Origin: Streptomyces amritsarensis
Lineage (GTDB): Bacteria; Actinomycetota; Actinomycetes; Streptomycetales; Streptomycetaceae
Direction of reading: 5' to 3'
DNA length: 63,430 bases
Assembly: GCF_001953875.1 (NCBI RefSeq)
Contig: NZ_MQUR01000038.1
Location: forward strand, 1 to 63,430
Positions within the stretch are counted from its first letter, which is position 1. Each line of letters opens with the position of its first letter. Shown in pieces: positions 26,137 through 34,436 of this stretch. The position numbers and the translations under genes are program-made. A model generated the notes under the pieces. The model worked only from the letters and a program-made list of their open reading frames with translations. It did no database searches and had not been told where the DNA came from.

Positions 26137-27519
26137 TTACGCCGACTGGGCGCCCCAGGTCCGCAGCCGCAGCGGCAGCCCGGAGTCCCCGCGCGCCGCG
26201 GAGCGCACCGCGAGCACCTGGTTGACCCCGAGGCGGCCCCGTTCGAAGGCGAGCGCGGAGGCGGCCATGTAGAGCTGCCAGACCCGGGCCCGGCCGGCCG
26301 AGGTGAGGGCCACGGCCTCGTCCCAGTGCTCCTCCAGCCGCGCCACCCAGGCCCGCAGGGTCAGGGCGTAGTGCTCGCGCAGCGCCTCCACGTCGCGGAC
26401 CTCGAAGCCGGCCCGTTCCAGCTCGCCGACCGTGGTGCCGACCGGGGACAGCTCGCCGTCGGGGAAGACGTAGGCGTCGATGAACTCGTCCACCCGGTAG
26501 GCCCCTTCGTCGGCCTCCGGGGGGCGGGCGATCTGGTGGTTGAGCAGCAGGCCGCCGGGGCGCAGCAGGGCGTGCAGGGTGCGCGCGTAGTCGCGGTAGC
26601 GCTCGGCACCGACGTGTTCGGCCATCCCGATGGACGAAATGGCGTCGTAGGGGCCGTCCTTGACGTCGCGGTAGTCCTGGATCCGGATCTCGACCAGATC
26701 GGCCAGGCCCTCGTCCGCGACCTTCTTGCGGGCGTACGCGGCCTGTTCGCGCGAGAGGGTGATCCCGGTGACGCGGGCGCCGTGGGCGCGGGCCGCGTGC
26801 AGGGCCATGGAGCCCCAGCCGCAGCCGACGTCGAGGAGCCGGTCGCCGGGCTTCAGGGCGAGCTTGCGGCAGACCAGGTCGAGCTTGTCGTGCTGGGCCC
26901 GCTCCAGGGTGGAGCCGGGGGTCCAGTAGGCGCAGGAGTACACCATGGAGGGGCCGAGGACCCGCTCGTAGAAGTCGTTGCCGACGTCGTAGTGGTGGCT
27001 GACGGCCTGCCGGTCGCGGCCCCTGGAGTGCCGGGGGCCGCCGCGCCGGGCCGCCTCCTCCGCGGGCGGCGCGGGCGCCGGCCAGGGCCTGGCCAGGGTG
27101 ACGAGGTCCCGTACGGCGCTCCGCGCGTCCGCGTCGCCCAGCAGGGCGGCGGCGGCCGCGGCGGTGTCCGCGGCGGCCGTGACGCGCCGGGGCAGGCGCG
27201 GGCGCAGCACGCTCAGGGGGGACGCGGGCGGGGCCGGGGCGGGCGGCCGGTCCCGCTGCCAGAGCAGGCCCGCCACCCGGTCCAGCATCTCGAACAGGTC
27301 GCCCTCCACGGCCAGGTCACCGGCCACCCAGGCGCGGGCCAGGCCCAGCTCTCCGGGCTTCCACAGCATCCGGCGCAGGGCACGGCGGCCGCGGACGACG
27401 AGAACGGGGCCCTCGGGCGGCCCGGCCTCGGTTCCGTCCCACGCGCGGATGCGCACGGGCAGGGGGCCGCCGAGCAGGGTCTCGGCAAGAGCGGCCAGCC
27501 GCGGAGCGGCGTCGGTCAT
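26137..27519 (-). CDS. Cyclopropane-fatty-acyl-phospholipid synthase-family methyltransferase
   Basis: This 460-residue SAM-dependent enzyme probably adds a methylene or methyl group to unsaturated acyl chains of membrane phospholipids. The N-terminal 110 residues form the SCP2-like lipid-binding extension of Cfa proteins; a Pro/Ala-rich linker follows; then SHHYDVGNDFYERVLGPSMVYSCAYW (Cfa signature), LLDVGCGWGSMALHAA (SAM binding, about residue 225), SIGMAEHVGAERY and the catalytic-region VDEFIDAYVFPDGEL. GGAGG precedes the ATG. It is longer than E. coli Cfa because of the Ala-rich linker. It converges with the ABC operon and follows ndh on the same strand after a terminator. Confidence 0.92.
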   Translation of the reverse strand: MTDAAPRLAALAETLLGGPLPVRIRAWDGTEAGPPEGPVLVVRGRRALRRMLWKPGELGLARAWVAGDLAVEGDLFEMLDRVAGLLWQRDRPPAPAPPASPLSVLRPRLPRRVTAAADTAAAAAALLGDADARSAVRDLVTLARPWPAPAPPAEEAARRGGPRHSRGRDRQAVSHHYDVGNDFYERVLGPSMVYSCAYWTPGSTLERAQHDKLDLVCRKLALKPGDRLLDVGCGWGSMALHAARAHGARVTGITLSREQAAYARKKVADEGLADLVEIRIQDYRDVKDGPYDAISSIGMAEHVGAERYRDYARTLHALLRPGGLLLNHQIARPPEADEGAYRVDEFIDAYVFPDGELSPVGTTVGELERAGFEVRDVEALREHYALTLRAWVARLEEHWDEAVALTSAGRARVWQLYMAASALAFERGRLGVNQVLAVRSAARGDSGLPLRLRTWGAQSA

Positions 27520-27576
27520 GGCGCACCTCCACAAAGTTCCGACCCATCCCTCTACCCATCCGCGGCCCCGGGTACG

Positions 27577-27620
27577 CCGAAGGGGCCGCCCGCACCACGG
27601 ATGGCGGGCGGCCCCTTCGG
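27577..27620. terminator. Terminator between ndh and the cfa-like gene
   Basis: A perfect 17-base stem (27577-27593 with 27604-27620; CCGAAGGGGCCGCCCGC arm) with a ten-base loop ends the ndh transcript before the same-strand cfa-like gene. Confidence 0.9.
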
Positions 27621-27665
27621 GGTCGTACATGCGGCCGGCTCAGCGGCCGGGCTCCCGACGCGGGG

Positions 27666-29051
27666 TCAGGAGGCCTTGGCCTTCTCGGCCGGGGCAGCGG
27701 CGGCGGCCGGGGCCGGCGCCGGCTTGGCGGCCTCGTAGAACTCCTCGCGCGGGGTCTCCAGCGCGCCGAGGGAGACGACCTCGCGCTTGAGGAACATGGC
27801 GAGGGTCCAGTCGGCGAAGACGCGGATCTTGCGGTTCCAGGTCGGCATGGCCATGCCGTGGTAGCCACGGTGCATGTACCAGGCGAGCCGGCCCTTGAGC
27901 TTGATCTTCGTCTTGCCCATGACGATCATCGCGACGCCCTTGTGGAGGCCGAGGCCCGCCACGGCACCCTTGTTGGAGTGCGAGTACTCGGTCTGCGGGA
28001 AGCCCCGCATGCCCGAGATGACGTTGTCGCCGAGGACCTTGGCCTGGCGCAGCGCGTGCTGGGCGTTCGGCGGGCACCAGGCGTTCTCGACACCGGCCTT
28101 GCGGGCGGCGATGTCGGGGACCTGGGCGTTGTCGCCGGCGGTCCAGATGTAGTCGGTGCCCGTGACCTGGAGGGTCGGCTGGGCGTCCACGTGGCCGCGC
28201 GGGCCCAGCGGCAGGCCGTAGCGGGCCAGGACCGGGTTGGGCTTGACGCCGGCGGTCCACACGATGGTGTTGGAGTCGACCTCGAGGCCGTTCTTCAGCA
28301 CCACGTGGCCGTCCACGCAGGAGTCCATGGAGGTGTTGAGGTAGATCTCGATGCCGCGGGACTCGAGGTGCTCCTTGCCCCAGGTGCCGAGCTTGGGCCC
28401 GACCTCGGGGAGGATCTTGTCGGCCGCGTCGACCAGGATGAAGCGCATGTCCTCGCGCTTGATCGTGGAGTAGTACTTCGCGGCGTCGCGGGCCATGTCC
28501 TCGACCTCGCCGATCGTCTCGGCGCCGGCGAAGCCGCCGCCGACGAAGACGAAGGTGAGGGCCTTGCGGCGGACGTCCTCGTCCGTCGTGGACTCGGCCT
28601 TGTCGAGCTGCTCGAGTACGTGGTTGCGCAGGCCGATGCCCTCCTCGACGCCCTTCATGCCGATGCCCTGCTCTGCGAGACCGGGGATCGGGAAGGTGCG
28701 GGAGACGGCGCCGAGCGCGATCACCAGGTAGTCGAAGGGCAGCTCGTACGCCTCGCCGACCAGCGGCGTGACGACGGCGACCTTGCGGTCCTGGTCGATG
28801 CTGGTGACCCGGCCGGTGAGGACCTCTGCCTTGGGCAGCACGCGTCGCAGCGGGACGACGACGTGCCGAGGCGAGATGCTGCCTGCGGCCACTTCGGGGA
28901 GGAAGGGCTGGTAGGTCATGTACGAGCGCGGGTCGACGACCGTGACGGTCGCCTCGCCGTAGCGCATCTTCTTCATGATGCGCTTGGCTGCGTACAGGCC
29001 TACGTACCCACCTCCTACAACGAGGATCCTGGGACGCTCCGTGGTGCTCAT
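27666..29051 (-). CDS. ndh: Type II NADH dehydrogenase
   Basis: Ndh is the single-subunit, non-proton-pumping NADH:menaquinone oxidoreductase at the inner face of the membrane. The 461-residue product has FAD-binding ILVVGGGYVGLYAAKRI at the N-terminus, the NADH Rossmann motif FVFVGGGFAGAETIGEVEDMA near residue 170, the quinone-site-like block TGTDYIWTAGDNA and the amphipathic C-terminal membrane-binding region, ending in an unusual Pro/Ala-rich tail of about 30 residues. No ribosome site precedes the ATG. Minus-strand GATACT lies seven bases before it, so the mRNA may be leaderless. Two Rex-operator-like palindromes lie upstream. Confidence 0.94.
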   Translation of the reverse strand: MSTTERPRILVVGGGYVGLYAAKRIMKKMRYGEATVTVVDPRSYMTYQPFLPEVAAGSISPRHVVVPLRRVLPKAEVLTGRVTSIDQDRKVAVVTPLVGEAYELPFDYLVIALGAVSRTFPIPGLAEQGIGMKGVEEGIGLRNHVLEQLDKAESTTDEDVRRKALTFVFVGGGFAGAETIGEVEDMARDAAKYYSTIKREDMRFILVDAADKILPEVGPKLGTWGKEHLESRGIEIYLNTSMDSCVDGHVVLKNGLEVDSNTIVWTAGVKPNPVLARYGLPLGPRGHVDAQPTLQVTGTDYIWTAGDNAQVPDIAARKAGVENAWCPPNAQHALRQAKVLGDNVISGMRGFPQTEYSHSNKGAVAGLGLHKGVAMIVMGKTKIKLKGRLAWYMHRGYHGMAMPTWNRKIRVFADWTLAMFLKREVVSLGALETPREEFYEAAKPAPAPAAAAAPAEKAKAS

Positions 29052-29085
29052 GAGAACGAGTATCCAGCACCCATTGGGGTGTTGC

Positions 29086-29103
29086 TCGTGAGCCCCTTCA
29101 CAA
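29086..29103. promoter_or_regulatory. Rex operator-like palindrome at the ndh promoter
   Basis: TCGTGAGCCCCTTCACAA (TTGTGAAGGGGCTCACGA on the ndh strand) matches the Rex operator form TGTGAAN4TTCACA with two mismatches. It sits 35-52 bases before the ndh ATG, beside the expected -35 region. Rex is the NADH/NAD-sensing repressor of respiratory genes in Streptomyces. Confidence 0.55.
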
Positions 29104-29370
29104 GGAGTCGGAGGGCCTCTGCTACACTCCGCCGCCCACGTGACGGACGTCATGGCGGCGGGCGGGAACCAAGGGGTGGCGGGAGTCGTTGTTCACCCGT
29201 CCTGAACTGGCCTCCAAGGCTTCGACCGGAGTAGACCACCGGGTTTCGTCCTTACCTCCGACGCGAAGCCCGCCGCCTCCGCCGATCGCACGAACGCGCG
29301 ACAAAACGGGCCCCAGGCCCTCCGCAAGGCCCCGAAGGGCCCTTCCCGCGGCCCGGCAGGCACCTTTTCC

Positions 29371-29388
29371 TTGTGAAGAACTTCACGA
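29371..29388. promoter_or_regulatory. Second, better Rex operator-like palindrome in the ndh-ppx gap
   Basis: TTGTGAAGAACTTCACGA matches the Rex operator form TGTGAAN4TTCACA at all but one position. It is 320 bases upstream of ndh and 168 bases beyond the ppx stop, with no gene start beside it. The rest of the gap (29104-29370 and 29389-29555) shows no convincing gene on either strand. Confidence 0.55.
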
Positions 29389-29555
29389 ACTTTTTCCGGA
29401 TCATGGTCCTGGAGGGCTTCACACCCTGGTTCGAAGGCAGTTCGGCCGATGGACCAGGTGATTGCACCGGTCATCCCGGGCACGACCCAGAACGACCACG
29501 GGGGTTCCCCGGCCGCCCGGCCGCGGAACCCCCGTCGTCCCGACGGACCGGCCCG

Positions 29556-30509
29556 TCACACGGTGGCGCCCGCCACGCTCCAGGCGATTCCGTCGAGGAT
29601 GTCGTGTTCGGAGACCACGACCTCGGAGGCTCCGGTGCGCTCCATGATCGCCAGCAGGACCAGCGCGCCCGCGCCGATCACGTCGACCCGGCCCGGGTGC
29701 ATCACGGGGATCGCCGCGCGCTCGTCGTGCGTGGCCGTCAGCATCCGCTCGGTGATCTCGCGGACCTGCCCGTAGGAGATCCGGGAGTGGTGGATGTCCG
29801 CCGACCGGTACTCGGGCAGCCCCAGCGCGATGCCGGCGATGGTGGTCACCGAACCCGCCAGGCCCACCAGCGTGCGCGCCTCGGCCAGCGGGACGGTCTC
29901 GGACGCCAGGTCCAGCGCGGCCTCGATGTCGGCCCGGACGGCCGCGATCTGCTTCTCGGACGGCGGGTCGGTGACGACGCCGTCCACCACCAGGTGGCGC
30001 TCGGTCATCCGGACGCAGCCCACGTCCACGGAGCGGGCGGCCCGCACGTGGTCGTCGCCGACCACGAACTCGGTCGAGCCGCCGCCGATGTCGACCACCA
30101 GGAACGGCCGCTGAAGGTGCTCGTGCGCGGTCAGCTCCCTGGTGGCGCCGGTGAAGGAGAACTCCGCCTCCTGGTCACCGGAGATCACCTCGGGCTCGAC
30201 GCCGAGGATCTCCACGACGCCGCGCACGAAGTCGTCGCGGTTCTCGGCGTCACGGGAGGCGGAGGTCGCCACGAAGCGCACCCGCTGCGCGCCCAACTCC
30301 TCGATGACCGCCGCGTACTCGCGGCAGGCGGCGAAGGTCCGCTCCAGCGCCTCCGGGGCCAGGCGCCCGGTCTTGTCCACGCCCTGCCCGAGCCGGACGA
30401 TGGTCATCCGCCGGTCCAGCTCGACCAGCTCGCCCGTGGCCGGGTCGCAGTCCGCCACGAGCAGCCGGATGGAGTTCGTCCCGCAGTCGATGCCCGCGAC
30501 CCGGGTCAC
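29556..30509 (-). CDS. ppx: Exopolyphosphatase / Ppx-GppA phosphatase
   Basis: The 317-residue actin-like ATPase-fold enzyme removes terminal phosphates from polyphosphate or hydrolyses pppGpp. AGIDCGTNSIRLLVAD is the phosphate-1 motif, ISGDQEAEFSFTGA and VVDIGGGSTEF the phosphate-2 region, and GLAGSVTTIAGIALGL the adenosine-type region. It has the short one-domain form common in actinobacteria (Ppx1/Ppx2-like). The GTG start overlaps the stop of the DUF501 gene in a GTGA, so the two are co-translated in the eno-divIC-DUF501-ppx cluster. Confidence 0.92.
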   Translation of the reverse strand: MTRVAGIDCGTNSIRLLVADCDPATGELVELDRRMTIVRLGQGVDKTGRLAPEALERTFAACREYAAVIEELGAQRVRFVATSASRDAENRDDFVRGVVEILGVEPEVISGDQEAEFSFTGATRELTAHEHLQRPFLVVDIGGGSTEFVVGDDHVRAARSVDVGCVRMTERHLVVDGVVTDPPSEKQIAAVRADIEAALDLASETVPLAEARTLVGLAGSVTTIAGIALGLPEYRSADIHHSRISYGQVREITERMLTATHDERAAIPVMHPGRVDVIGAGALVLLAIMERTGASEVVVSEHDILDGIAWSVAGATV

Positions 30510-31048
30510 CGGGACTCCTCTTCCTTCTTCTCGCCGCACGGCGTGACGCAGGCGCCCTTGGCCCACCACTCGGGCAGCATCGCGAGGGCCTCGTCGCCGA
30601 AGGGGTTCACCCCGGGGCCGGCGGCAAGGGAGTGGCCGACGAGGACGTGCAGGCACTTGACCCGGTCCGGCATACCGCCGGCGCTCGGGAAGCCCTGGAG
30701 CACCTCGATGGCGTCGCGGCGCCGGATGTAGTCCTCGTGCGCGGCCTGGTAGGCGGCGGCGAGCTCCGGGTCCTCGGCGAGCCGCGCCTGCATCTCCTTC
30801 ATCACGCCGTTGGCCTCCAGCGTGCCGATGGCGGAGGCCGCGCGCGGGCACGTCAGGTAGTACAGCGTCGGGAAGGGGGTGCCGTCGGGGAGCCGCGGGG
30901 CGGTCTCCACCACGTCGGGCTGCCCGCAGGGGCAGCGGTGCGCGATGGCGCGCAGCCCGCGCGGCGGGCGGCCGAGCTGCTGCTCGAACGCCTCGATGTC
31001 CGCGTCGGTCGGCTCGGTGCGGTCGGTCTGGGGCGGGGGCGTCTGCAT
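30506..31048 (-). CDS. DUF501 domain-containing protein
   Basis: This 180-residue protein matches the DUF501 family by pattern: FEQQLGRPPRGLRAIAHRCPCGQPDVVETAPRLPDGTPFPTLYYLTCP, ASAIGTLEANGVMKEMQARLAEDPEL, and HVLVGHSLAAGPGVNPFGDEAL. Paired Cys and His (HRCPCGQP, LTCPRA, VKCLH, KGACVTPCG) suggest a bound metal. In actinobacteria the family sits constantly between divIC/ftsB and ppx, as here. Function is unknown. The ATG has only a weak ribosome site. Confidence 0.9.
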   Translation of the reverse strand: MQTPPPQTDRTEPTDADIEAFEQQLGRPPRGLRAIAHRCPCGQPDVVETAPRLPDGTPFPTLYYLTCPRAASAIGTLEANGVMKEMQARLAEDPELAAAYQAAHEDYIRRRDAIEVLQGFPSAGGMPDRVKCLHVLVGHSLAAGPGVNPFGDEALAMLPEWWAKGACVTPCGEKKEEESR

Positions 31049-31080
31049 GCCTGGAGGAAGTCTCTTCGTTCTCGTGGATG

Positions 31081-31126
31081 GGTGCTGCGGTGGTGCGGTG
31101 CTGCGGTGCTGCGGTGCTGCGGTGCT
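31081..31126 (-). repeat. 8-bp tandem repeat reaching into the divIC stop codon
   Basis: GGTGCTGC is repeated five times (one copy GGTGGTGC) and ends GGTGCTAG, in which CTA is the complement of the divIC stop codon TAG. It fills the gap between divIC and the DUF501 gene. A period of eight is not a multiple of three, so length change would not affect the proteins unless it spread into divIC. Confidence 0.85.
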
Positions 31127-31613
31127 AGTCGCCCGGGCGGTCGGCCTTGTCGACGCCGTCCCAGACGTTGGAGTACCAGGGGCGGTCCGAGCCGGCCTGG
31201 CCGGTGCGGTGCGGCTCCGGCGGGCGGGATCCGGGGTCGCCCATGATGTAGCCGACCTCCCCCGGACGCAGGAAGTGCAGGTGCTTGCGCGCCTGCTGCT
31301 CCGCGTAGGCGTCGTCCTGCCAGCGGGCCTTCTCGTCGCGGAGCCGCTCCAGGCGGTCCCGCGCCGCCGCGGCGGCCCGCTGCTGCTCCGCGATCTCCGA
31401 GCGCTGGGAGACGTACTGGCGCATCGGATACGCGAGGGCGACGACCAGCGTACAGAGCACGAGCACCAGGAGCGCCGCCCTGCCGGTGAGGCGGCTGCGG
31501 CGCACCTGCCGGCGCGACTGCGAGCGGTAGACGTGGGCCGCGGTCCGCTCACCGAGCTGCTTGAGCCGCGTCGCGGTGGAGAAGGTGGAGAACCGATCCC
31601 GGTTCCCGGCCAT
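31125..31613 (-). CDS. divIC: Septum formation initiator, DivIC/FtsB family
   Basis: This 162-residue bitopic cell-division protein works with FtsL and FtsQ in the divisome. It has a 45-residue basic cytoplasmic N-terminus, one membrane helix (AALLVLVLCTLVVALAYPM), a coiled coil (RSEIAEQQRAAAAARDRLERLRDEKARWQD) and the FtsB-type tail ARKHLHFLRPGEVGYIMGD. GGGGAGG precedes the ATG. It lies 90 bases downstream of enolase, the standard actinobacterial order (eno, divIC, DUF501, ppx). Confidence 0.93.
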   Translation of the reverse strand: MAGNRDRFSTFSTATRLKQLGERTAAHVYRSQSRRQVRRSRLTGRAALLVLVLCTLVVALAYPMRQYVSQRSEIAEQQRAAAAARDRLERLRDEKARWQDDAYAEQQARKHLHFLRPGEVGYIMGDPGSRPPEPHRTGQAGSDRPWYSNVWDGVDKADRPGD

Positions 31614-31703
31614 TGGTCCGCCTCCCCTTTTGTACGCACTACGCAATACGTCCCCGCACACGGTACGGGACCGAGTGCGGGGACGTACGGAGGCAGAGCG
31701 TGA

Positions 31704-32984
31704 TTAGCCCTTGAAGCGCGGGAAGGCGCTGCGGCCCGCGTACACCGCGGCGTCGTCGAGGATCTCCTCGATGCGCAGCAGCTGGTTGTACTTGGCGACG
31801 CGGTCCGAGCGGGCCGGGGCGCCGGTCTTGATCTGACCGCAGTTCACGGCGACGGCGAGGTCGGCGATGGTGACGTCCTCGGTCTCGCCGGAGCGGTGCG
31901 ACATCATGCACTTGAAGCCGTTGCGCTGGGCCATCTCGACGGCGTCGAGGGTCTCGGTCAGCGAACCGATCTGGTTCACCTTCACGAGGAGGGCGTTCGC
32001 GGAGCCCTCCTCGATGCCGCGGGCCAGGCGCTCGGGGTTGGTGACGAAGAGGTCGTCGCCGACGATCTGGACCTTGGCGCCCAGGCGGTCGGTGATGGTC
32101 TTCCAGCCGGCCCAGTCGTCCTCGAACAGCGGGTCCTCGATGGAGACCAGCGGGTACGCCTCGACGAGCTCGGCGTAGTAGTCGGTCATCTCGGCGGCCG
32201 AGCGGGACTGGCCCTCGAACTCGTACTTGCCGTCCTTGTAGAACTCCGACGCGGCGACGTCGAGCGCGAGCGCGATGTCCTTGCCCGGGGTGTAGCCGGC
32301 CTGCTTGATGGCCTCGATGATGAGGTCGAGCGCGGCGCGGTTGGACTCCAGGTTCGGGGCGAAGCCGCCCTCGTCGCCGAGACCGGTGGACAGGCCCTTG
32401 GTGTGGAGGACCTTCTTGAGGGTGTGGTAGACCTCGGCGCCCCAGCGCAGCGCCTCGGAGAAGGACTCCGCGCCGATCGGGGCGATCATGAACTCCTGGA
32501 TGTCGACGTTGGAGTCGGCGTGCGACCCACCGTTGAGGATGTTCATCATCGGAACGGGCAGCAGGTGCGCGTTCGGACCGCCGAGGTAGCGGAAGAGCGG
32601 GAGGTCGGAGGCCTCGGACGCGGCGTGGGCGACGGCGAGCGAGACGCCGAGGATGGCGTTGGCGCCGAGCGAGCCCTTGTTGTCGGTGGCGTCCAGGTCG
32701 AACATGGCCTGGTCGATCAGGCGCTGCTCGGTGGCGTCGTAGCCGACGAGCTCCGGGCCGATCTGCTCGATGACGGCGAGGACGGCCTTCTCGACACCCT
32801 TGCCCATGTAACGGTTGGGGTCACCGTCACGGAGCTCGATGGCCTCGAATGCACCGGTGGAGGCGCCGGACGGAACGGCAGCACGGCCGGTGCTGCCGTC
32901 GTCGAGGCCCACCTCGACCTCGACCGTGGGGTTGCCTCGGGAGTCCAGGATTTCCCGGGCTACGACGACGTCGATGGACGGCAC
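31704..32984 (-). CDS. eno: Enolase
   Basis: Enolase interconverts 2-phosphoglycerate and phosphoenolpyruvate. The product is 426 residues from GTG (PSIDVVVAREILDSRGNPTVEVEV). The ATG six bases upstream sits directly against AAGGAG, whereas the GTG has the proper six-base spacing, so GTG is preferred. Family blocks include GSHADSNVDIQEFMIAP, GLGDEGGFAPNL (catalytic Glu), SIEDPLFEDDW (metal ligand), NALLVKVNQIGSLTET (catalytic Lys) and the signature SHRSGETED. Confidence 0.98.
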   Translation of the reverse strand: MPSIDVVVAREILDSRGNPTVEVEVGLDDGSTGRAAVPSGASTGAFEAIELRDGDPNRYMGKGVEKAVLAVIEQIGPELVGYDATEQRLIDQAMFDLDATDNKGSLGANAILGVSLAVAHAASEASDLPLFRYLGGPNAHLLPVPMMNILNGGSHADSNVDIQEFMIAPIGAESFSEALRWGAEVYHTLKKVLHTKGLSTGLGDEGGFAPNLESNRAALDLIIEAIKQAGYTPGKDIALALDVAASEFYKDGKYEFEGQSRSAAEMTDYYAELVEAYPLVSIEDPLFEDDWAGWKTITDRLGAKVQIVGDDLFVTNPERLARGIEEGSANALLVKVNQIGSLTETLDAVEMAQRNGFKCMMSHRSGETEDVTIADLAVAVNCGQIKTGAPARSDRVAKYNQLLRIEEILDDAAVYAGRSAFPRFKG

Positions 32985-33192
32985 GAGCATCTCCTTCTGG
33001 GATGTGACGCTGGGTGTGCGGTGGCGTGTCAGGCCGTGGGATGGCCTTGCCGCCTAGAGCCTAACCGGCTTCCGGGGTTCGACCGGCCGACCGCCCGACC
33101 CCTGGGACGAAAAAGGGGCCGAATACCCCTCTTCCGGGACATACAGTCCTGGTTTTTCGACCTCGGAAGGGTCCATGTGCCCGCACACACCG

Positions 33193-33227
33193 CCGCCCGG
33201 CGCGTGGGGGGAAGGGGCGCCGGGCGG
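33193..33227. terminator. Terminator downstream of the first Rpf gene
   Basis: CCGCCCGGCGC (33193-33203) and GCGCCGGGCGG (33217-33227) form a perfect 11-base stem 49 bases beyond the stop of the Rpf-LysM gene at 33276. Confidence 0.8.
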
Positions 33228-33275
33228 TGGGAATTCTGCGCGTTGCGTACGCTTTTGCGGCTGTCGCCGCGCCGT

Positions 33276-33983
33276 TCAGCTGAGCTTCAGCTTCTGACCG
33301 GGGTAGATCAGGTCGGCGTCCGAGACGATGTCCTTGTTCAGCTCGAAGAGCTGCTGCCAGCCGCCCTTGACGCCGTTGGCCTCGGCGATGGTGCCCAGGG
33401 TGTCGCCCGGCTTGACCTCGTAGGAGCCGTTGCCCGTCTTCGGCGCGGCCGGAGCCTCGGTGCGCTCGGAGCGGGTGGTCGGGACCTCGGTGCGCTTGGT
33501 GTCCTTCTTCGGCGCGGCCTTGGTCTCGGCCTTCTTGGTCTCGGTCTTCTTCGTCTCGGCCTTCGGCTTGGTGGAGGCCGGGGTCTCGGTCGAGCCGCCA
33601 CCGGTGTAGGAGGAGTTCGACAGGCCCTTGCCGCAGTGCGGCCAGGCGCCCTTGCCCTGCTTCTTGAGGACCTTCTCGGCCACGGCTATCTGCTGCGCCT
33701 TCGAGGCCTGGTTGGCCTGCGCGGCGTAGGACTTGCCGCCGAAGGCGGCCCACGTGGAGGACGAGAACTGCAGTCCGCCGTAGTAGCCGTTGCCCGTGTT
33801 GATGGACCAGTTGCCACCGGACTCGCACTGCGCGACCTTGTCCCACTCGGACGCGGTGGCGGCACTGGCGGCGCCCGCGGTCATCAGGGGGGCGGCGACG
33901 GCCACACCGGCGACACCGGCGAGCGTGACGATGCGAACGGCCTTGGAACCGCGACGGTGCTTGCCCTTGCCGGAAAGCAGCAT
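33276..33983 (-). CDS. rpfA: Resuscitation-promoting factor-like muralytic enzyme with LysM
   Basis: This secreted cell-wall hydrolase cleaves peptidoglycan and promotes germination and growth in actinobacteria. The 235-residue product has a signal peptide (to about residue 43, ending ASA), an Rpf domain (SEWDKVAQCESGGNWSINTGNGYYGGLQFSSSTWAAFGG with the catalytic Glu in CESGG), a Lys/Thr/Glu-rich linker and a LysM domain (YEVKPGDTLGTIAEANGVKGGWQQLFELNKD). GAGGAG lies eight bases before the ATG. Its leader is a c-di-AMP riboswitch, the arrangement known for S. coelicolor rpfA, hence the symbol; the exact orthology was not checked. Confidence 0.94.
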   Translation of the reverse strand: MLLSGKGKHRRGSKAVRIVTLAGVAGVAVAAPLMTAGAASAATASEWDKVAQCESGGNWSINTGNGYYGGLQFSSSTWAAFGGKSYAAQANQASKAQQIAVAEKVLKKQGKGAWPHCGKGLSNSSYTGGGSTETPASTKPKAETKKTETKKAETKAAPKKDTKRTEVPTTRSERTEAPAAPKTGNGSYEVKPGDTLGTIAEANGVKGGWQQLFELNKDIVSDADLIYPGQKLKLS

Positions 33984-34001
33984 GAGGTTTCTCCTCACCG
34001 A

Positions 34002-34150
34002 CGCCTACGAGGTGAGCTGTCGGGTTCGGGCCTGTGAGTGCCCGGCGGTGCGACCTTGCGCCCCGCTTAACCCCAAGCCGGTTGCCGACCGTCTGTCAAC
34101 GGCCGCTCGCGGCACCTACCTTGGTTCCCCCGCTCCTGCCTTCGGCGCTT
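34002..34150 (-). promoter_or_regulatory. ydaO-type c-di-AMP riboswitch upstream of rpfA
   Basis: On the minus strand the leader holds the conserved ydaO blocks in order: GCGCCGAAGG, GCGGGGGAACCAAGG, GGGGTTAAGC, CCCGAACCCGACAGCTCACC and TCGTAGGCGT. The terminal CGCC/GGCG pair closes the P1 helix. The element ends 18 bases before the rpfA ATG, so it could affect transcription read-through or ribosome access. c-di-AMP binding normally switches such leaders off. Confidence 0.9.
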
Positions 34151-34244
34151 GACGCGACGACTGTTCCCCCCGTCCGCCGGCAGGATTCGGCGATGCGGTC
34201 GAAGGAGCCCGCGGTGGCGGGCGAATCAGAAGGTAGACATGTCC

Positions 34245-34276
34245 CTCCCCGATGCTCAACCAGGAGCATCGGGGAG
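34245..34276. terminator. 13-bp hairpin between the two Rpf genes
   Basis: CTCCCCGATGCTC and GAGCATCGGGGAG form a perfect 13-base stem with a six-base loop, 160 bases beyond the stop of the second Rpf gene and upstream of the riboswitch. It probably ends the upstream rpf transcript. A second inverted repeat, GAGACA-CA-TGTCTC at 34372-34385, lies between this hairpin and that stop. Confidence 0.6.
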
Positions 34277-34436
34277 AAACGGCCCCTACTTGCGCTCCCC
34301 GACAGGGTGTTTGCGCAGGTGAGAACGGGGTTTGCGGAAGCCCCGGGGCGGGACACGCCAGTTGACCGGAAGAGACACATGTCTCACTTGCAGAAAACAG
34401 ACAATCAGGTCTTTCCGGTCGAACCAACTGTCCTTA

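Noticed and set aside
29052..29555. Small genes in the ndh-ppx gap
   Set aside because: Several short frames exist on both strands but none has a ribosome site plus biased third positions; the Rex-like sites are the only clear signals.
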